The translations under genes and the position numbers were made by a program. Shown one piece after another: positions 7,470-8,780 of a stretch of 8,780 bases of DNA. Every line of letters begins with the position of its first letter. Position 1 is the stretch's first letter. Under the pieces are notes generated by a model that saw only the letters and a program-made list of their open reading frames with translations, did not search any database and was not told where the DNA came from. The stretch is from Methanobacteriota archaeon (lineage in GTDB: Archaea; Thermoplasmatota; E2; DHVEG-1). The stretch spans positions 1 to 8,780 of the forward strand of contig JAPKYG010000034.1 in assembly GCA_026394435.1 (NCBI GenBank). Direction: 5' to 3'.

Positions 7470-8357
7470 TTATTTTAAACTTAGGAAAAATTCATTAATC
7501 ATGGTATCGATATTCTGCTCAATAAATAATGCTTCTAAAGATTTACTAAGGATTTCATCCATTTCTTTATCTGATATGTTCTGTGCTTCTATTGGTTGCA
7601 TTTTTATCGGTGTTTGGGTAACCGTTGTTACGGTTGGTATCGATGTTGGTGTGACTGTTTTTACTGTTGGTGCTGCAGGCATGTCGGATACTGTTTTTTT
7701 TACTTCGCTACTTGGTTTTACTGCAGTCGGGGTAATGCCTCCACCTGTGCTGAAGCCATTTTTTTCAATAACTGATTCAAGCTCACCCATCCGTATTTTC
7801 ACACTGTCTACCTCTTTTGTGAAGTTCTCAAGAGCATCTATTCGTTTTTTCGTGACTTTCGAGAGTCCGACAAAAGGGTTCATCTGTTCTGACACGATTT
7901 CATATAAACTGACGAGATCATCAAGATCTTTAGAAAGGTTCTCCACTTTCTCTAATAAATTGGTTACGTCCTCCTGATTTTTTTTGATTTGGAAATCAAA
8001 ATCTTTCATGTTTTGAAGTATAGTTCGTCGTTGTTCTAGATCCTCTCTTGCCGCATCTACTGATGCTCCGGGGGTTTTATCACCGACGATTTTTGTAACA
8101 TCAGGGATACTTCCCATTTTTAGTGCATCTGGTTTTTTTGTTTCCGGCGTCATTTTTTTCTTTGGTTCCTGGGGCAAAGCTTCTTCTTTTTTGTTTTCGG
8201 CAGGTTTCTCTGGTGTATCGAATTTAATGATTTTTCGTTCAGGCTCTGGTTTTTTCTCAGGTTTGGGTTGTTCTTTTACTTCGGGAATCTTCTCAGCACT
8301 ACCCGGTGAATCGTCCTTAGAAGGTGTAGGCTCATCTTTCCCTAATTTTAACTTTAT
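7470..8357 (-). CDS. flaC: FlaC archaellum accessory protein, probable ATA (AUA) start
   Basis: First gene of the operon; FlaC works with FlaD/E as the switch-coupling ring of the euryarchaeal motor. It has 295 residues if started at the ATA at 8357. The FlaC region spans roughly 120-200: a coiled coil with LVSLYEIVSEQMNPFVGL (148-165, the typical NPF motif) and further heptads to about 195. Before it is a charged Pro/Lys/Glu-rich tail (8-80); after it come a Pro/Thr/Val linker (about 207-245) and a C-terminal helix with DEILSKSLEALF (267-278). No ATG, GTG or TTG exists between the in-frame TAG at about 8389 and the TTG at 8177, yet the sequence in between reads as normal coding (for example EQPKPEKKPEPERK). 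The ATA is followed by KLKLGK and preceded by GGAGGGG at the right distance. If the ATA is not used, the TTG at 8177 would give 235 residues, with no good ribosome binding site. Confidence 0.85.
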   Translation of the reverse strand: MKLKLGKDEPTPSKDDSPGSAEKIPEVKEQPKPEKKPEPERKIIKFDTPEKPAENKKEEALPQEPKKKMTPETKKPDALKMGSIPDVTKIVGDKTPGASVDAAREDLEQRRTILQNMKDFDFQIKKNQEDVTNLLEKVENLSKDLDDLVSLYEIVSEQMNPFVGLSKVTKKRIDALENFTKEVDSVKIRMGELESVIEKNGFSTGGGITPTAVKPSSEVKKTVSDMPAAPTVKTVTPTSIPTVTTVTQTPIKMQPIEAQNISDKEMDEILSKSLEALFIEQNIDTMINEFFLSLK

Positions 8358-8362
8358 CTGAA

Positions 8363-8369
8363 CCCCTCC
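8363..8369 (-). promoter_or_regulatory. Shine-Dalgarno of flaC (GGAGGGG)
   Basis: Reads GGAGGGG on the minus strand, five bases before the ATA at 8357-8355 (seven if only the GGAGG core is counted). This matches archaeal spacing and the other ribosome binding sites in this operon. It is the main reason for placing the flaC start at the ATA codon rather than at the TTG 180 bases downstream. Confidence 0.7.
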
Positions 8370-8418
8370 GTATATTCCAAACCTCTAGTTGAATCCCAAG
8401 GATATCAACAATAATCGT

Positions 8419-8432
8419 ATATTTATACTTTT
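8419..8432 (-). promoter_or_regulatory. Archaeal TATA box with purine-rich BRE, operon promoter
   Basis: On the minus strand AAAAG (8432-8428) followed by TATAAATAT (8427-8419) forms a good BRE/TATA element. Transcription would begin about 25 bases downstream, near 8395-8400, leaving a leader of about 40 nt before the proposed flaC start and its Shine-Dalgarno. No other equally good TATA box is seen between the flanking transposase fragment and flaC. It probably drives the whole motor operon. Prediction from sequence only. Confidence 0.6.
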
Positions 8433-8648
8433 ATGTATTTGATTGTACGGACGTGTTGGTTCTCTCTTATCATTTATGGTTTTTCTGTTGGTTACAACGA
8501 ATCGGGTACGTGATTGACTAGGATACAAAATATCTCAAATTTTTAGCTATACGGAGAACATTTTTTTGTTGGACATTTTCCTTCACTAGGTGTCTATCAG
8601 GAATAACCCAATCGACCATCCTGAAGAATGTTACTTCTGAAGGTAAGA

Positions 8649-8682
8649 GGTCAGCCGTGTGAAGTTAATAAGATGGCCGACC
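8649..8682. repeat. Inverted repeat overlapping the transposase stop
   Basis: GGTCAGCC (8649-8656) and GGCCGACC (8675-8682) pair at 7 of 8 positions around an 18-base loop. It overlaps the 3' end of the putative transposase frame and follows directly on the 8631-8646 hairpin. It could act as a transcript end structure for that gene, or belong to the end of the element. Role unknown. Confidence 0.4.
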
Positions 8683-8780
8683 CATGATCAAGAAGGTTCT
8701 TCTCATTCTGATGAAGTGTTTGAACAACACTAAGAAGAACCTCGTAATTTTTCGCTCCAGCATATGATCTGCTCCCCCCA
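8651..8780 (-). CDS. C-terminal end of a probable IS66-type transposase (partial)
   Basis: Open frame entering from the right edge and ending at TGA (8653-8651), 42 residues visible. It begins GGSRSYAGAKNYEVLL and continues SVVQTLHQNEKNLLD. The pattern (S)GGxRSxxGAKxYxVLxSxxxT followed by a short tail resembles the extreme C-terminus of IS66-family transposases as I remember it. It was not among the longer reading frames because its start lies outside the window. It reads in the same direction as the archaellum operon and ends about 290 bp upstream of flaC. With so few residues the family name is tentative, and whether the element is intact cannot be judged here. Confidence 0.5.
   Translation of the reverse strand, partial: GGSRSYAGAKNYEVLLSVVQTLHQNEKNLLDHGSAILLTSHG
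8694..8742. repeat. Nested inverted repeat (10-bp outer arms, 6-bp inner arms)
   Basis: Outer arms AGGTTCTTCT (8694-8703) and AGAAGAACCT (8733-8742) are perfect complements. Inside them AGTGTT (8715-8720) and AACACT (8726-8731) also pair, around a five-base loop. On the plus strand the outer arm is followed within six bases by TTTTT (8748-8752), resembling a terminator for plus-strand transcription. It lies within the putative transposase frame, so it may partly reflect coding sequence. Function unknown. Confidence 0.5.

Larger units (their letters stand above)
8358..8650. other. Intergenic region upstream of flaC
   Basis: No convincing reading frame on either strand. It holds the operon promoter and flaC leader (8358-8432), AT-rich DNA (about 8433-8580), and a hairpin at 8631-8646: TTACTT and AGGTAA pair (one T-G wobble) around a CTGA loop. 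If the fragment to the right is an insertion element, its end should lie in about 8580-8650, but no terminal repeat can be identified from one end alone. Confidence 0.5.

Noticed and set aside
7501..7977. 158-residue hydrophobic plus-strand frame inside flaC.
   Set aside because: It is the antisense of the Thr/Val/Lys/Glu-rich FlaC sequence, which explains its apparent hydrophobicity.
8694..8742. Box C/D guide RNA, prompted by TGATGA in the nested hairpin.
   Set aside because: No ordered set of C, D', C' and D boxes at the expected spacing; the TGATGA alone is not enough.
8651..8780. 32-residue minus-strand frame from an ATG at about 8764.
   Set aside because: No ribosome binding site or recognisable features, and it overlaps the frame that resembles a transposase C-terminus.

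Overview
The window is most of an archaeal archaellum (archaeal flagellum) motor operon, read entirely from the minus strand. The set and order of genes (flaC, flaD/E, flaF, flaG, flaH, flaI, a second flaI, flaJ) point to a member of the Euryarchaeota in the broad sense: FlaC and FlaD/E are the euryarchaeal cytoplasmic accessory proteins, whereas Crenarchaeota use FlaX. Base composition is moderate. Strong purine-rich ribosome binding sites (GGAGG/GAGGG) and a TATA box are archaeal. I cannot place the organism more finely; a methanomicrobial or Thermoplasmatota-type lineage would fit.

Layout from right (upstream) to left (downstream). At 8651-8780 is the C-terminal end of what looks like an IS66-type transposase, cut by the window edge. 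About 290 bp of non-coding DNA follows (8358-8650), with a good TATA box at 8419-8427. The operon then runs without interruption: flaC (about 8357-7470), flaD/E (7439-6633), a 104-bp gap with a small hairpin, flaF (6528-6103), flaG (6093-5653), flaH (5632-4919), flaI copy A (4904-3276), flaI copy B (3215-1569), and flaJ (1562 to beyond the left edge, 520 codons visible). Apart from the 104-bp gap, genes are 6 to 60 bp apart. Several Shine-Dalgarno sequences abut or overlap the preceding stop codon, so co-transcription and coupled translation are likely.

How the genes work together: FlaI is the hexameric ATPase that powers assembly and rotation, FlaH is the RecA-like ATP-binding partner stacked on it, FlaJ is the membrane platform, FlaF and FlaG are prepilin-like stator proteins facing the S-layer, and FlaC with FlaD/E form the cytoplasmic ring that links the motor to the chemotaxis response. 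No archaellin (flaB) or prepilin peptidase gene is in the window.

The most interesting points are: (1) a tandem pair of full-length flaI genes, about 71% identical over their last 382 residues, both with the main catalytic residues but with divergent nucleotide-binding motifs, which suggests a two-ATPase archaellum motor; (2) flaC has no ATG, GTG or TTG at its apparent 5' end, but an ATA codon placed correctly after a strong Shine-Dalgarno; (3) a transposase remnant and a cluster of inverted repeats lie just upstream of the operon promoter.
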